Source: Turnera subulata (lineage: Eukaryota > Streptophyta > Magnoliopsida > Malpighiales > Passifloraceae). Taken from it: 64,000 bases of DNA. Location of the stretch: positions 434,087 to 498,086 of the forward strand of contig JAKUCV010003099.1 of the NCBI GenBank assembly GCA_028386065.3, given 5' to 3'. A program made the translations under genes and the position numbers. The notes under the pieces were generated by a model. That model was not told where the DNA came from and did no database searches. It was given only the letters and a program-made list of their open reading frames with translations. Shown one piece after another: positions 30,653 to 42,308 of the stretch (position 1 is its first letter; each line of letters starts with the position of its first letter).

Positions 30653-32290
30653 TTAAGATCGACTAGAAGAAGGAGAAGAGAACACGAGATTATCAGACGG
30701 ATACACCACAACTCTCGAACTATCCCCACAATCCATATTAACTATTAACCCAGTACTAGCGAAGCAAGGATAACCATTCAAACCTACAGAGGATGATGAA
30801 GGTAGGGGAAACTTAGGTCTCGCCACCAGCTGGAAGGGATGCTTCAACTTCTTCGACCTGCCCATTTGATCCTGAAATGCACCAATATTAAAGGAGAAAG
30901 ACTGGGTAGCACCCAAAGAAGGATTCGAAGTCAAAATACCTAAGGGACGAGGAGAGACCCTGTCAGACTGACCATTTGCCAGCAACGACGAAGCCAAACC
31001 ACCCACCTTGCTCAACCGTCAAAAGTAGGGGTCTCTGCAGAAACAATAGGCTGCCCAGATGGCACAATCAACTCCGAAGCCAACTGTTCAGGGTTCTACT
31101 GAGGTAAAGACACCACCGGCTGGGAAATAGGAGGGGGACTCTCATCGGAGACAACTGTTGAGGGTTCTACTGAGGCAAAGACACCACTTGCTGAGAAATA
31201 GGAGGAGGACTCTCAGCTGTAGAGGACAAAAAGCCTTGACCCTGAATACCCTAGTCAATAGTTCTATAGAGCTCACCCCAATCAAAACATCATCAAGAAG
31301 ACTGAAATCATTCAAACGCTCTCTCTCAGGACCCTCAGAAACATCCCCTTCCAGCTCCACCTGACCATTCAAAGTCTGTCTAACCCATTGCCCTTGGGGC
31401 TGCTGATTCCTGCCATGGTCAGAAGCTGAGTACAGACTCTCATAATCGAAAGAAGATGTTGAGGAAGGGGAAGGTTTCAAATTGAGCCGTTGAGCAACTC
31501 TATCAGAAGAGTCATTAGTGGGTACTCTACCAGTAGAAGTTTTCTTTAGAGATGCATGCAACCAATCGCCATAGGGTGTCTCAATTAGATTCAGTTCCTC
31601 CTCTTCTCCTATAGCGCAGTCCCTGCCAAGATGGCCAAGGCACCCACAATACAAACAGTACACAAGAAGACGTTTATACTTGAAGTGGACCCACAGAGGC
31701 TCGCCTCCTTATTCAACATAAGAGAGTCATGGTATAAAGGCTTTTGCGCATCGAGCAGAACACGAAAGCAAATAAACTTTCCCCTCTTCATATTACAATT
31801 GTCCTCTAAGCTTTGGTACTCACCAATTTTTGCTGCTAGGGCACTCACAAGCCGCTTCGTCCTGCGGTTGAAAGGGACATCGTAGACACAAGGCCAAAAT
31901 AGAACCGTAAAGAGCTATAAGGAAGAAGGTTGCTCATCCTCGGTAAGTTCCATCAACAAAATAGCCTGATCGTCAAAGTTCCATGGCTCCTGGTCTAAAA
32001 TACATTGCTTATCCCGCCAATGAAAAATTGGAAAGCAAATAAATTACATTCCAGTTAGGACACCTCCACTCCATGTGCAGGCCTCCAAATCTGTTGCATC
32101 GTGTCCATGAAAACCCTGGCATTGAACGAACGTTCTGTCCACAACTTGGCCACCAAACAAAGAGAAGCCGACTAATCCAACTCCCCTTCCTCCTCCTCAA
32201 CCACCACCACATCCGTCTTCGATAAGGTCGGATCTAGAGGCAAAGACCAATCCTTGCCCAACCCGCCACCACGTACACCACTGCCCAAGA
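30653..32290 (-). pseudogene. LINE-1 ORF1: RNA-binding protein with CCHC zinc knuckle
   Basis: Pieces at 32009-32290, 31609-31848, 31142-31663 and 30653-31015. The knuckle CLYCGCLGHLGRDC fits C-x2-C-x4-H-x4-C and sits at the start of the 31142-31663 piece. The sequence after it is Ser- and Pro-rich linker. An upstream piece, RVLLDAQKPLYHDSLMLNKE, matches the part before the knuckle in plant L1 ORF1. The ATG is probably at about 32294-32296 (ATGGCATCTTGG on the minus strand). Several frameshifts. Confidence 0.82.
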
Positions 32291-32481
32291 TGCCATGATC
32301 CCTTACAGAAGAGAAGCAAGACGCCTAAAATAACTGAACAGAAAGATAACTATCTAGAAATCCTAGAAGCAACCAAAACCCTAATGGGAGAAACACTCGA
32401 AGAAACAAGAGAAAATCCGAACAAGTAGGGAGTCTTTTAAGTAAAAATTAATTAGACAATATTATTTTTTTGATCTTGCTT

Positions 32482-32780
32482 CTTAATAAAACTCGATTAG
32501 CGTAAAAAAAATCTAGATAGTTTGCAGAGTTTCCTTATCCGGCACATCAATAAGAGACATGAATATTGCGTGAAACAGATTTATCAAGGGAATTTTTCAT
32601 TTTATAAGAAAGGAATCTATAATTTGTCAAGTTATATACCACTCGGTGTTACCCAAAATCATCATAATTTTATAGTATTAAAGTGCGGCTTTGTTAAAAA
32701 TAAATATTTCCCACAAACCCATAGTCTTAATTTACATCGAAAATCCATTCAAGTCCTATAATTCAAAAACGCTTGATGAA
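32482..32780. other. Host DNA between LINE-1 and LINE-2
   Basis: About 300 bp of AT-rich sequence with no motif recognised. It holds the right-hand LINE-1 TSD at its left edge. Confidence 0.6.
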
Positions 32781-32947
32781 TTTTTTTTTTGGTGAATGAT
32801 GCGTGTGAGCTTTATTTACTAGTCGAAAGTCTTAAAGCATCATGTCTAATGATGGCTCGTATAGTAGGTGGAACATCCTTAATAAAAAAACATAGGAGAA
32901 CTACTATCTATAGCTAGCTGCGTAAGAGCATGAGCCGCTTGGTTTCC

Positions 32948-33300
32948 TTATCTTTTAACATGTAAAAACTGAAAAGAGCAAAAATTGCTAGCTAATAAAG
33001 TAATATCATCAACAAGAATTCTAATGTAAGAAAAAATGTTGGGAGTAGATGTGAGCTTCTGGATCAGTGGAAGGCAGTCCGACTCTAGTTGAATGTCATT
33101 GAACCCCGTAGCCATTGCAACTTCTAACCCGAAAATTGCAGCTTTTACTTCAGGAATTTTTGGGTCTGTGCACCATTCAATTGATGAATATCCTGTTGCA
33201 AACACATCCCCTAAATGATCACGTAGGATAAATCCAAATCCACACCGCCCATCTAAGAAGAGGCCAGGATCCGTATTAAGTTTGAAGGTGTCCTAGGGAG
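32948..33300 (-). pseudogene. LINE-2 RNase H domain
   Basis: PKIPEVKAAIFGLEVA and LESDCLPLIQKL are RNase H landmarks (E and D strands). GNQAAHAL appears near 32925-32950 after a stop. The upstream first strand lies near 33240-33290. Confidence 0.82.
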
Positions 33301-33599
33301 GAGGGCTTTAGTGAGGATTACACCAGACAACTCTTGTTGATGGTTGTGAAGGGTCATCGTGCATTGCCTCCTGGAAGGCCCTCAATGTTTTGGACACAAT
33401 TTCAACCACCTGTTCCGCTTGCAGCTACTTATCCTGGAAATACCACAGATTTCTAGAATGCCGTAGTGCCCACATTATCATAATTCTCATGTACAACTGG
33501 TCCTTGTCATCCTGTGCAAATAGAGATTCCAGAAAGTGAGTAAGAGTAAGATCATCTAGTGCATTCACCATCAAAGATAAAGAGGAGAAACTCCACACA

Positions 33600-34422
33600 T
33601 CCATAAAGCGTGGACATGTGACCAGAACATGAAGTGCATCCGCCTAAGCAGAGTTACATCGTCCACATTGTGTCGTACGACTAACCCCCCGGTGAGTCAG
33701 CTTAGAGCGAGTTAGTAGGATATTGTGGTTCAGCTTCCACAAAAAGACTCTAACCTTGGGAGGTAGAGCTAGATTCCAGATGCGGTTCCAGGTAATGCCT
33801 ATGTTTTGATGCCCCATGTCTGTGACAGTCCCGGACTAGTTCTTGCCAGCTATCGCCAACCAGTAAGCACTTCGGACGTTGAACACTCCATCTTTGGTTT
33901 CTGTCCATCTCAACTTATCCGACCGACGAAATCTACCCAATGGAATTTGGTTAATCAGTGAGCTTAAAAAGGGAGAAAAACTGAATTAATTAAAGGCTCA
34001 CTCCAAGATCCATCCTCATCATTTACTAGAACCTGCACCATCGCATCCTAAGACGAATTAATTAAAAACTGTTACTTAATCACCATGCTGCCATTCAGAT
34101 TTGGAAACCACTTATCAGTCCACAGACGGATTGATGTGCCATCACCCACTCTCAGTCTAATTCCTTTGTCAAGGATGACTCTACCCATCAGGAAAGGTGT
34201 ATCTATGGAAGGCTTGGGGTTTGGCATGTAAGAAGGAGTTAGTGCTGAAATATTTGGCCCGTAACACTTTGTAAAGCAAGGAGGTATCATAATGTAGGAG
34301 CCTCTAGCTTTGTTTAGCCAATAGGGCTCTACTAAAGCATTCCAAATCTTAGAATCCAACCCCTTGTTTCTTCTTGGTACTAAAAGTCTCCCAGTTAATC
34401 CAGTGAATCCTCCTTTCATCAA
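33600..34422 (-). pseudogene. LINE-2 zf-RVT and upstream linker
   Basis: CGRCNS, then DALHVLVTCPRF (about 33600-33675), is the zf-RVT zinc pattern. 34072-34422 reads RVGDGTSIRLWTDKWFP with an upstream KGLDSKIWNALVEPYW, both standard for plant L1. Stops lie between them. Confidence 0.83.
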
Positions 34423-34439
34423 TCTTTTGAGCCCACCAA

Positions 34440-35678
34440 AATCTTGATTATAGCTTCAATCTCCTTGCAAAGAGTGACTGGAAATAAGAAGCAGCTCATA
34501 AGTTAGGTAGGAAAAGCCTGTGAAACAGCCTTTATGAGAACCTCTTTCCCGAGCATGGTTAAGCATCTCCCTTTGCGAGTCTTAAGTTTATGCCACACCC
34601 TGTCTTTGATCATGGAAAACACTTCTTTCTTTGACCATCCAATGGAAGCTGGAAGCCCAAGATACTTCGCATATGAGATCACAGCCTTTACTCCAAGTCA
34701 TGCTCAAGAAAGGTTCGGGTCTCTTCTGGCACAATTCGGTTGAATTAGATCTCTGATTTAATGAAGTTAATCTTTTGGCCGGATGCTCTTTCATATAGGT
34801 GCAGGATTCTCTTAATAATATCAACTTCCGGGTTGGTAGCACGGGCAAAAAGAATTCTATCGTCTTCAAAGAAAAGATGGGACACCGTTGGGGCCTCATA
34901 GACAATGGAAATACCATGTAAATCTCTCCGCTGTTCACCATTGGAGATAAGTGTTTACAAGCTCTCTGCACAAATTAAAAAAAAATAGAGACAATGAATC
35001 TCCTTGACGGAGTCGTCTTGTGGTAGAGAAAAAGTCAATGGGTCAGCCATTGATACAAACAGCAAAGGAAGTTGTGGACACACATCTCATGATCAACTCA
35101 ATCCGTAAGGAATTGAATCCTAATTTTAGCATAGATTGTTCCAAAAAATCCCATTCTACTCTATCATATGCTTTGCTCACATCAATTTTTAAGGCCATGT
35201 AACCTCTCTTTCATTTAGTGTTTTTCTTCATAAAGTGGAAAGTCTCGAAGGCAACCAAGGCATTATCCGATATGGGTCAGCCGGGAATAAAATTACTTTG
35301 ATTTGGGCTAATAATGTTAGGGAGAATACGCTTAAGTCTATTAGCAATGATTTTGGTTACTACCTTAAATACCACATTGTAAAAGCTTATGGGGCAGTAA
35401 TGTTCTGGGAGGGTGGGTTTCTTAATCTTTAGAATCATGACAATATGTGTAGTGTTAATGTGCTGCGGGGACATTTTACGGTTTAAAATATTAAGAAAAA
35501 GAGCGGTAACGTTATGACCAATGATATGCCAATGATTTTGGAAAAAAAGTGAAGGCTTACCGTCGAGACCTGGAGCTTTGGTGAGGTGGATTTGCCTTAG
35601 AGCTTCCATCACTTCAATTGGAGAGAATGTTCTAGTGAGCATAGCATTCATCTCCTCTGTAACCCATGTCTCTAACAT
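34440..35678 (-). pseudogene. LINE-2 reverse transcriptase
   Basis: 35277-35678 is open: KAPGLDGKPSLFFQNHW, PISFYNVVFKVVTKIIANRL and SPNQSNFIPG. Downstream come a KAYDRVEWDFLE-like segment near 35150 and, near 34850, a catalytic box reading F-E-D-D instead of F-A-D-D. Frameshifts interrupt the domain several times. Confidence 0.85.
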
Positions 35679-36066
35679 CCCGCCACTTCATCAATGGAAT
35701 TCAGATTAGCACTAGTGAATAGTATCTGATACTACTCCATTACCACCTTCGAAATACCCTCCTTAGAGCTCACAAAGTGGCCAATGCCATATTTCAAACC
35801 CCTGATGTAGTTGCGTTTCTGTCTTTGCGATGCTTTCTGATGAAAAAAGCTCGTGTTTCGATCCCCCTCACGCAACCAGTTTGTACGGGTAGTTTATACC
35901 CACATTTTCTCTTCAACCTCGAGTAAGGACTCTACCTCAAGTGCTATGTTCCTCCTTTCATTCATATTACTTGGAGTTGGGTTGCTCAATTATACCCATT
36001 GCAGCTTGGTCATGAGTTTTTGAAGATGAGAATTAACATTCTCGAAAGCATTTCGATTCCATTGGC

Positions 36067-36958
36067 TTAGAGCTTCCCCACAATACATGATGCACTCAGA
36101 GAGAGACTTGGTATTAGCTTGCAGGCAAGACCAAACTTCTTTAATTGTTTTCTCACAGTCAGGATGCCCTGCCCACATCGATTCAAAACGAAAAATCCTG
36201 TCTCCTCTTTGATGTTGCTATAATCGAGCATGGGTAGATAATAAAATAGGATGGTGGTCTGATCGCAACATTGTAAGAAGTCTAACCTAAAATTCAAGGA
36301 ACTGAGATTTCCACTGTCCATTTGCTACAAACCTGTCAAGATATTCCTACAGCCAAACTTCCCCATCCCGCATTTTAATGTAAGTGAACTCACTACTTGA
36401 AAACCCCAAATCTTCCAGCTCCAGCTCTTCTAAAACATTATGAAAATTCTACATAGATTGAAAGTCCTGAGAGTTACCTCCAGATTTCTCATAACCATAC
36501 AGAATCTCATTGAAGTCTCCAAACATGACCGATGAGTCATGCTGCTACTGGCCTAAATGCCGTAAGAGCTCCCAGGTTCGGACTTTGTTTTCAGTTTCAG
36601 GCCATCCATAGACTCATGTACACCGCCATGAGGTCACAAATTCCGGGCCCGACACAAGCACATCTATATGGTGAATTGACATAGATACCAAATCCACTGT
36701 GAGATGATCAAGCCACCAAATAGATGAGCTGCCACTTCGACGTCTGCCCTGTCCTTCACAATCCACACTAACTCCCGAATTAAACCCTAACTTCTCCTTA
36801 ATCTTCTCTACCTCAACAACCTTCAACCTAGTCTCCATGAGGAAGACTATATAGGGATCTTCTGAAAGGATTAACCATTCAAGGATTCGAACTGTCATTT
36901 GGTTCCCAAGCTCGCAACAGTTCCAAGATAAGGCGATCATTGGGATCGGCAGGGCCAC
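36067..36958 (-). pseudogene. LINE-2 endonuclease (ORF2 start)
   Basis: ORF2 begins with M at 36958: MALPIPMIALSWNCC, where WNCRG is usual, so the Arg is changed. It continues LSEDPYIVFLMETRLK, then SIWWLDH and IHHIDVLV. The later part is in other frames (36067-36321). L1 endonuclease N-terminal half; broken. Confidence 0.87.
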
Positions 36959-37154
36959 TCCGCAACCTCCACCATTAATATAATTTCTTCATTCCTACAT
37001 TTCTTACAATCCAAGTATACCTCAATATCCATATCTATTGCTTCCATGTTGGCATCCCGTTTCCTTCCAAGAGCAGAGGACAAAGCACCGTGACTATCAC
37101 TGTGAGCATCATTGTGAGAGCGAGCAAGTCTCTTCCATCGGCCTATTTTGGAAG

Positions 37155-37156
<2 letters not shown>

Positions 37157-37192
<36 letters not shown>
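37157..37192 (+). repeat. G36 homopolymer
   Basis: 36 consecutive G on the + strand, which is poly(C), coding Pro, in the 3' part of LINE-2 ORF1. It may be expanded or an assembly artefact. Confidence 0.95.
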
Positions 37193-37193
<1 letters not shown>

Positions 37194-37572
37194 GTGGGAT
37201 GGGATTGGGGGATACTCTTCGTCAGATGAGGAACCGGATTGGTGATTTTTGTACTATGGGAGAGGTCAGATGATGTCTCAGGTGGTGTCAAGTGTGTGTG
37301 GTGAGCTTTCAAGGGTATGATTTGTAGGTGTGGGGGATAGGGGCTGCGAGAGGATTTCAGTTCAGGGGGTGGTGAGGAGAAGACGGGTCAGAGTGTGTAG
37401 GTGGGGAATCAGTGGGTAAAGCAATTTTTTGTGGGTTGTAGACAGGTTAGGAGGTAGGGTCACTTGGGTTTCAGCTGAAATTAGGCTAAAGGAAATAGGG
37501 GTATTGGTTTGGACCACTGGGCTTGGGTTTGCAGAATCAGGGGTAGTAAAGGTAGAATCCAAAGTAAGGTGG
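37193..37572 (-). pseudogene. LINE-2 ORF1, C-terminal Pro/Ser/Thr-rich part
   Basis: Minus-strand frame with TPDSANPSPV, SAETQVTLPP and similar low-complexity residues, as in the linker after the zinc knuckle of plant L1 ORF1. The Tat-type insertion lies directly upstream. Confidence 0.65.
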
Positions 37573-39405
37573 TGTGAACACCCAAATTTGACCCACGAAT
37601 ATTTTATTAACTTAGGTTCTAGATATGTCCAAACCACAAGATTAACGAGAAGATTTGATCTTGGGTTAGAGCATGTCTAGAATCTAATTCGATGAGGTAT
37701 TGATAACTTAGGAGAAAAGAGGAGAGTCCTAACTCTTTGTGCAAAAGATCGGAATAAAATTGGAACTAAAAGAAAACCCGGACAAAAAAGGTAGAACGTG
37801 AATAGTAACGAGACCCGGCGGTTATGTTGAGATGACCGCCAGGCCCGGTGGACATGCTTAGAAGACCGCCAAGCCATGGCGGTCATGTCGTGATGACCTC
37901 CAGGCCTTGGTAGTCAAGAGATCCTGTTTTGGAAACTTTTTTTCTACAGTGAGCATAGACCACTTAATTAACGATTCTGGAAGATCCAGAGATCCAATTG
38001 ATATGAGACCAGTTGGAGATGAAACTAGATTCTTAGAGCTTTCTGTAAATATAAAGTCCATAATTTTTGGCTCTGTGGATTAAGAGCAGTAATTATTTAA
38101 AGTTGGCCCAACCGCGCAGGAATTCAGCCCCGACCCAGGCCCACCATGTTTGCGATAATTGGAGCTACAATAGTCCAAATCCGGTGAACTTTATATGGAT
38201 GGAAAGATAAGAGATTTATCTAGACCTTTGTAGAAGGGTCCAAGGTCGAATTTCGTCTTCTACAAGCGGGAATTCGGTGTGTAAGTTACGGGTTAGAAAA
38301 CAGGAAAAATCCGACATGGAGGTTAAGTCAAAGATTTTATTTCCAATTTGATCTAGGAGCCATCAACCATTGGATTTAGGGATTCAATTCCTACCCTAGG
38401 ATTAGAGTGGACGTTCAGAAACCTTGAGCACTATAAATAGGACCCCTCTCTTCACCCTCAGGGGGACATAGGATTCTACACAAACTCTCTCTTCTCTTTA
38501 CAAACACTAAAGCATAGGTGTTTGGGGAAAATTCTCTTCCTTCCAAGCATAGGAACCCTAGTAAGGGCTGAGACTCTAGAGAAATTTCGTGGAGAGGAAG
38601 AGCAAGAGGCTGAAAGCAAGAGGAGAGCAAGAGAAGGGCAAGAGGGAGGCGATTGTAGGCGAATTGTTAGAGAAGTTGTGAAGAATCCCAAAGGGAAGTA
38701 TCCTGTGCAGGCAGTCTCAGTATAATTGCGTTTTCTGGAGCTGTAGAAGTCGAATTGCCGCCATCTTGGTGTCCATGGAAAGCTAGGAGGGAGATCTACA
38801 ACTTCTCTGTTTGGCTCAGAAGCTGAAAAAGTTTTTCTCTTTATAGTAGTTGCCCTTGAATTCGACAAACAGAATGTGTCCAAACACGAGGTAAGTATTT
38901 CAATCTTTTCTTGACTTTGAATCTTGCTGATTGTGGATGAATTAATGTTTTGGTGTTGCTGATTATGATGTTATGATTGTTATATGATGCATGTTAAGAA
39001 CTACGTGGGCTTTGAACCCGGTCGCCGGGGTACGTAGGTGGTTTCTAGTGGTGGAAACTCAAGCCCAATCTTCTTCTTCTCCCCTTTCTTTTTAGTTTCA
39101 GTTATTATGTGTTTCGTTGTTCACACTTGCACACTTGCACAAAGCATACAAAATCTTTCAATTGCACAAGGTTTCGCCCCAACATGGATGGGTGCCTAAC
39201 ACCTTCTCATCCATGACGAATCCCCGGGTCCAGCATCTTTGGTTCGCTATCTAGACGCCTAAACGGAGTCATATGAACGTTTTTCCTGAGTTTTTGTCCT
39301 TTAATAAAACTTGGGTGGCGACTCCAAAGATGTTGGATGACGGTTATGAAGAAGGTGTAAGGAATAGGTGAATAGGCCCAAGTGATTTTGGGTCGGGTAT
39401 TCACA
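37573..39405 (+). repeat. 5' LTR of the Tat-type element
   Basis: Contains three 24-bp hairpins (37817-37840, 37847-37870, 37878-37901) and a TATA box at 38432-38438. It differs from the 3' LTR by a few percent. Confidence 0.93.
38432..38438 (+). promoter_or_regulatory. TATA box in Tat-type 5' LTR
   Basis: ctataaatagg, conserved at 44562-44568 in the 3' LTR. Confidence 0.75.
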
Positions 39406-39407
39406 GC

Positions 39408-39425
39408 TGGCGACTCCGCTGGGGA
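39408..39425 (+). other. Primer binding site, Tat type
   Basis: TGGCGACTCCGCTGGGGA starts two bases after the LTR end. It resembles the tRNA-Arg primer site of Tat/Ogre elements. Confidence 0.8.
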
Positions 39426-42080
39426 CTTAGAGGGTTCAAGAAACCTTGTGCAATCATTGAATTTTTTGTATGCCTTTTTATGTGTCATCATAAGTGCCTT
39501 GCATTCATGATAAATGTTGTGAAGCCCTTACCGTAAGAGGGCCAAGGGATCCAAGTCCGCTACAATGCTTTCCTTAAGCGATAGTGGCTTGTGTGAACCG
39601 GTATCTGGTTGCTCAAGCAATGATAGGGATTAATGGGCCCCGGACCTCATGCGATCTCGTTTATCACATGTGAGTAGGCCAAACTATTCCTTAGCGGCAG
39701 TCTTTTGGCCCCCAACCAGCTGCATACCCTGAGCATCTCATGCATTGTGAATCAATAAGTGGTACGTGCATTTTTTGTGTGATTATTTTTGTGGATTCGT
39801 GTATGTGTAAATAGAGTGTTTTTATTTCGATAAATCAGAAAAACAAATAAAAAATATATACAGCTGGACCGCCGTGCTGACTCTGCGTAGGGTGCTACAT
39901 CGCATAGTGTGAATTGATGAGTCTAGGAAAGGAACCCAAGGGGAGTAAGTATGCATGTCTAAGCCGACGATATTTTTCTGGTGTTGCTTCCTTGTTGATA
40001 TGTTCAGTTGGTCTACTTTATTTTAGGGAATTTCCATCTGCATACATTGAACATGCATCACATGTTTTTCAAATCAAACAAATCGAGCCGAGGTGTATCG
40101 TCCTTGTTGAAACTGAAGTTTTCTTGAAAAGGAGAAGAGATTGTTTTTAAAGAAAAGAAACTTGTTTTGCGAATATATTCCATCATGGTTTCCACCAATT
40201 GTTTTTTTTTTTGAAATAAAACAAAGCTAAAGTCTAGGACTCTTGATGGCCATAAATCGAATCGATTGAAAATCCTACCTTTAGGACACCATGAGTGAAA
40301 AACTAATTTTTTGAAGCCCACCAATTGTCATGATTAAGGGGAATTTTGTTGATGGATGGCCAACGATGATTCTTGGAGTTCTGAATATTTTTTTGCTGCT
40401 TAACCCGACGTTTGTTTTTCCGAACACCCTATGCATATCTTTTTTGAAAAAAATCTTGACGTCAACATCTGTATCCTAGAACAAATCATTAGGCCTTTTT
40501 AAAGCGAATTTCTCATATGGTTTCTCGATAAAGGATATGATTTAGGCCCTCTTTGCTTAAGCCTGCATGCCAACAAAAGCTTGCTCAGTAGAATTATCTC
40601 TCGATAAACCCTCTTTGAGCCTATAACATGATAGCCGGCTTTTTTTTGATTACTTACATCAACTCACCATTAACCCTTTGAGCCCTCTCTACGGCCATCG
40701 TATATTTTTCTTCCATGAATCATACCCGTTTCAAAATCCGTTGGGGATATCTCATTACGATCTTTTACCAAAGAATTTTTCAAAGACATCAATCTCTACA
40801 CATCCAAGACGGTCCATGCAACGAATTGCTTCAAGAATAGTATGAAATGCCGAAGTGCACACAAGGAGAAATCACCAGATTCAATCACCAACGATAGAAG
40901 AGAAGAGCAAATATGTGCACAAGTAAAATTATTTTGAAGCAAGAAGAATTTCCAAGTATGGTATAAAATGCCAAGGTGCACACAAGGAAGAATAGGAAAA
41001 ATCAATCACCGAAGATCCTCAAATACAAAGGAGAAATCGTCAAAGCTCCCGAAGTTGATATCGGGCAATGTAAACAAAGACAGAAGAGGAACGAATGTGA
41101 GCACAAGCAATCATTTTGAAGAAAGGAAGATGATCAACTCAAGATTGGATGTCAAACAAAAAGTGCACTTTGAGAATACTTTGGTTTTCTTGGTAGAAGC
41201 TCACCCTTCCTAAACGTGATTTTGAACTTTGAATCCCTCACTATCCTCTCTTTGATGAACCTCTACACATAAACCATTACAACCTTTGATGAAAGACCTA
41301 CAGATCTTTTTGAGAATGTCTATATACAATAGTGGAGTTTAGGCCTGGAATTTGCCTATGGGGTTTCTTTTAAAATTTTCTTTATGACGTCAAATCTTAC
41401 TTGCGTATGGGATCTTTCCTTGTTCGGGTTGTTACTCTAAAATATTTTTTTTTATGAACTCTAAAGACAGTCCTCGATTGAGTGTCTTGATCTAAGTCCT
41501 CTTCAGCCAACGATTTGGTGGAACTTTTCAAAACCTCTAATTTGAAGTATCTTTTCACTACTTATGGGGTCCTTGTGGAAGAAGAAATACATTCATGGTC
41601 ATTGGGAGTCTTCAAACTGAAGCTGTTGCATTTTAATGGGATAACTCGCTCATGCATCATACTAGGGGCACTTGCATCCAAACGCACTATGTAGATATAA
41701 GGTAGCACTTGCATTCAAGAAGCAGACATATCATGTAGAGCTAAGAAGCACTTGCATTCGAGGGGAAAAGAGAGAGAAGCATTGAAAAGACAAACACATT
41801 GTAGACATGCTCATGCATCACGTACATGTAGACTAGGGATTCCTTGGTAAGGTAGACTTTGTTGAGAATAGAAGATCAATGAAGGTGCAACATCATAAAT
41901 CCATCATTTGACGTAAACTTGCATTCCCAAGGGCTCATGACTGGAGGGGCATGGCATGTCCGACTTCTTAAAAGACCTCATTTGTAGAATAGCGGGCATG
42001 CCATGCCCGCATCCTAGATGTAGATCACCTGTAGACTCTAGGGGAACGGCGGTCCTAAGCTTTTGATGTTAATGATTGAC
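39426..42080 (+). other. Non-coding interior of the Tat-type element
   Basis: No gag, protease, RT or integrase motif was found on either strand. It contains scattered short ORFs (for example 39914-40150 and 40968-41213) without family features. Some text is repeated locally, such as atgccaaggtgcacacaagga near 40848 and 40970. Confidence 0.65.
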
Positions 42081-42082
42081 GT

Positions 42083-42290
42083 TGGGCATTCTTGAGAAGA
42101 TGTAAGGCCCAGTTTTTTTATAAAGTTGATGTGTTGATGTGTGTTGTCTTGGGCATTCAAGAAGATGCAAGCCCCAACTTTTGTTGATAAGTCGAGGTAT
42201 GAGTGTGGGCATTCAAGGAGATGTAAGCCCCAAATTTTGTTGATGAATTTGGGCATTCTCAATAAAACGTGTTGTAAGGCCCAGCCTTTT
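42083..42290 (+). repeat. Four copies of a gggcattc...gcccca motif
   Basis: gggcattc(aa/tt)gaagatg.aag(g)cccca occurs near 42083, 42151, 42208 and 42251. GGGC and GCCC form inverted ends around an about 15-base spacer. It leads into the main array. Confidence 0.7.
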
Positions 42291-42308
42291 CTTTGTGAAA
42301 TGATGCCA

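Larger units (their letters stand above)
15733..32481 (-). mobile_element. LINE-1: near full-length L1 retrotransposon, minus strand, split by two LTR insertions
   Basis: Pieces 27601-32470, 24112-24312 and 15744-16837 join into one LINE of about 6 kb in order ORF1, endonuclease, RT, zf-RVT, RNase H and poly(A). The joins are exact at the TSDs of the inserted elements: gttat (24313-24317 and 27596-27600) and agtat (16833-16837 and 24107-24111). Translation runs through both, VGDG...WRDNWLP before the first and the zf-RVT domain after the second. An 11-bp LINE TSD, tgatcttgctt, lies at 15733-15743 and 32471-32481. All ORFs are broken. Confidence 0.88.
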
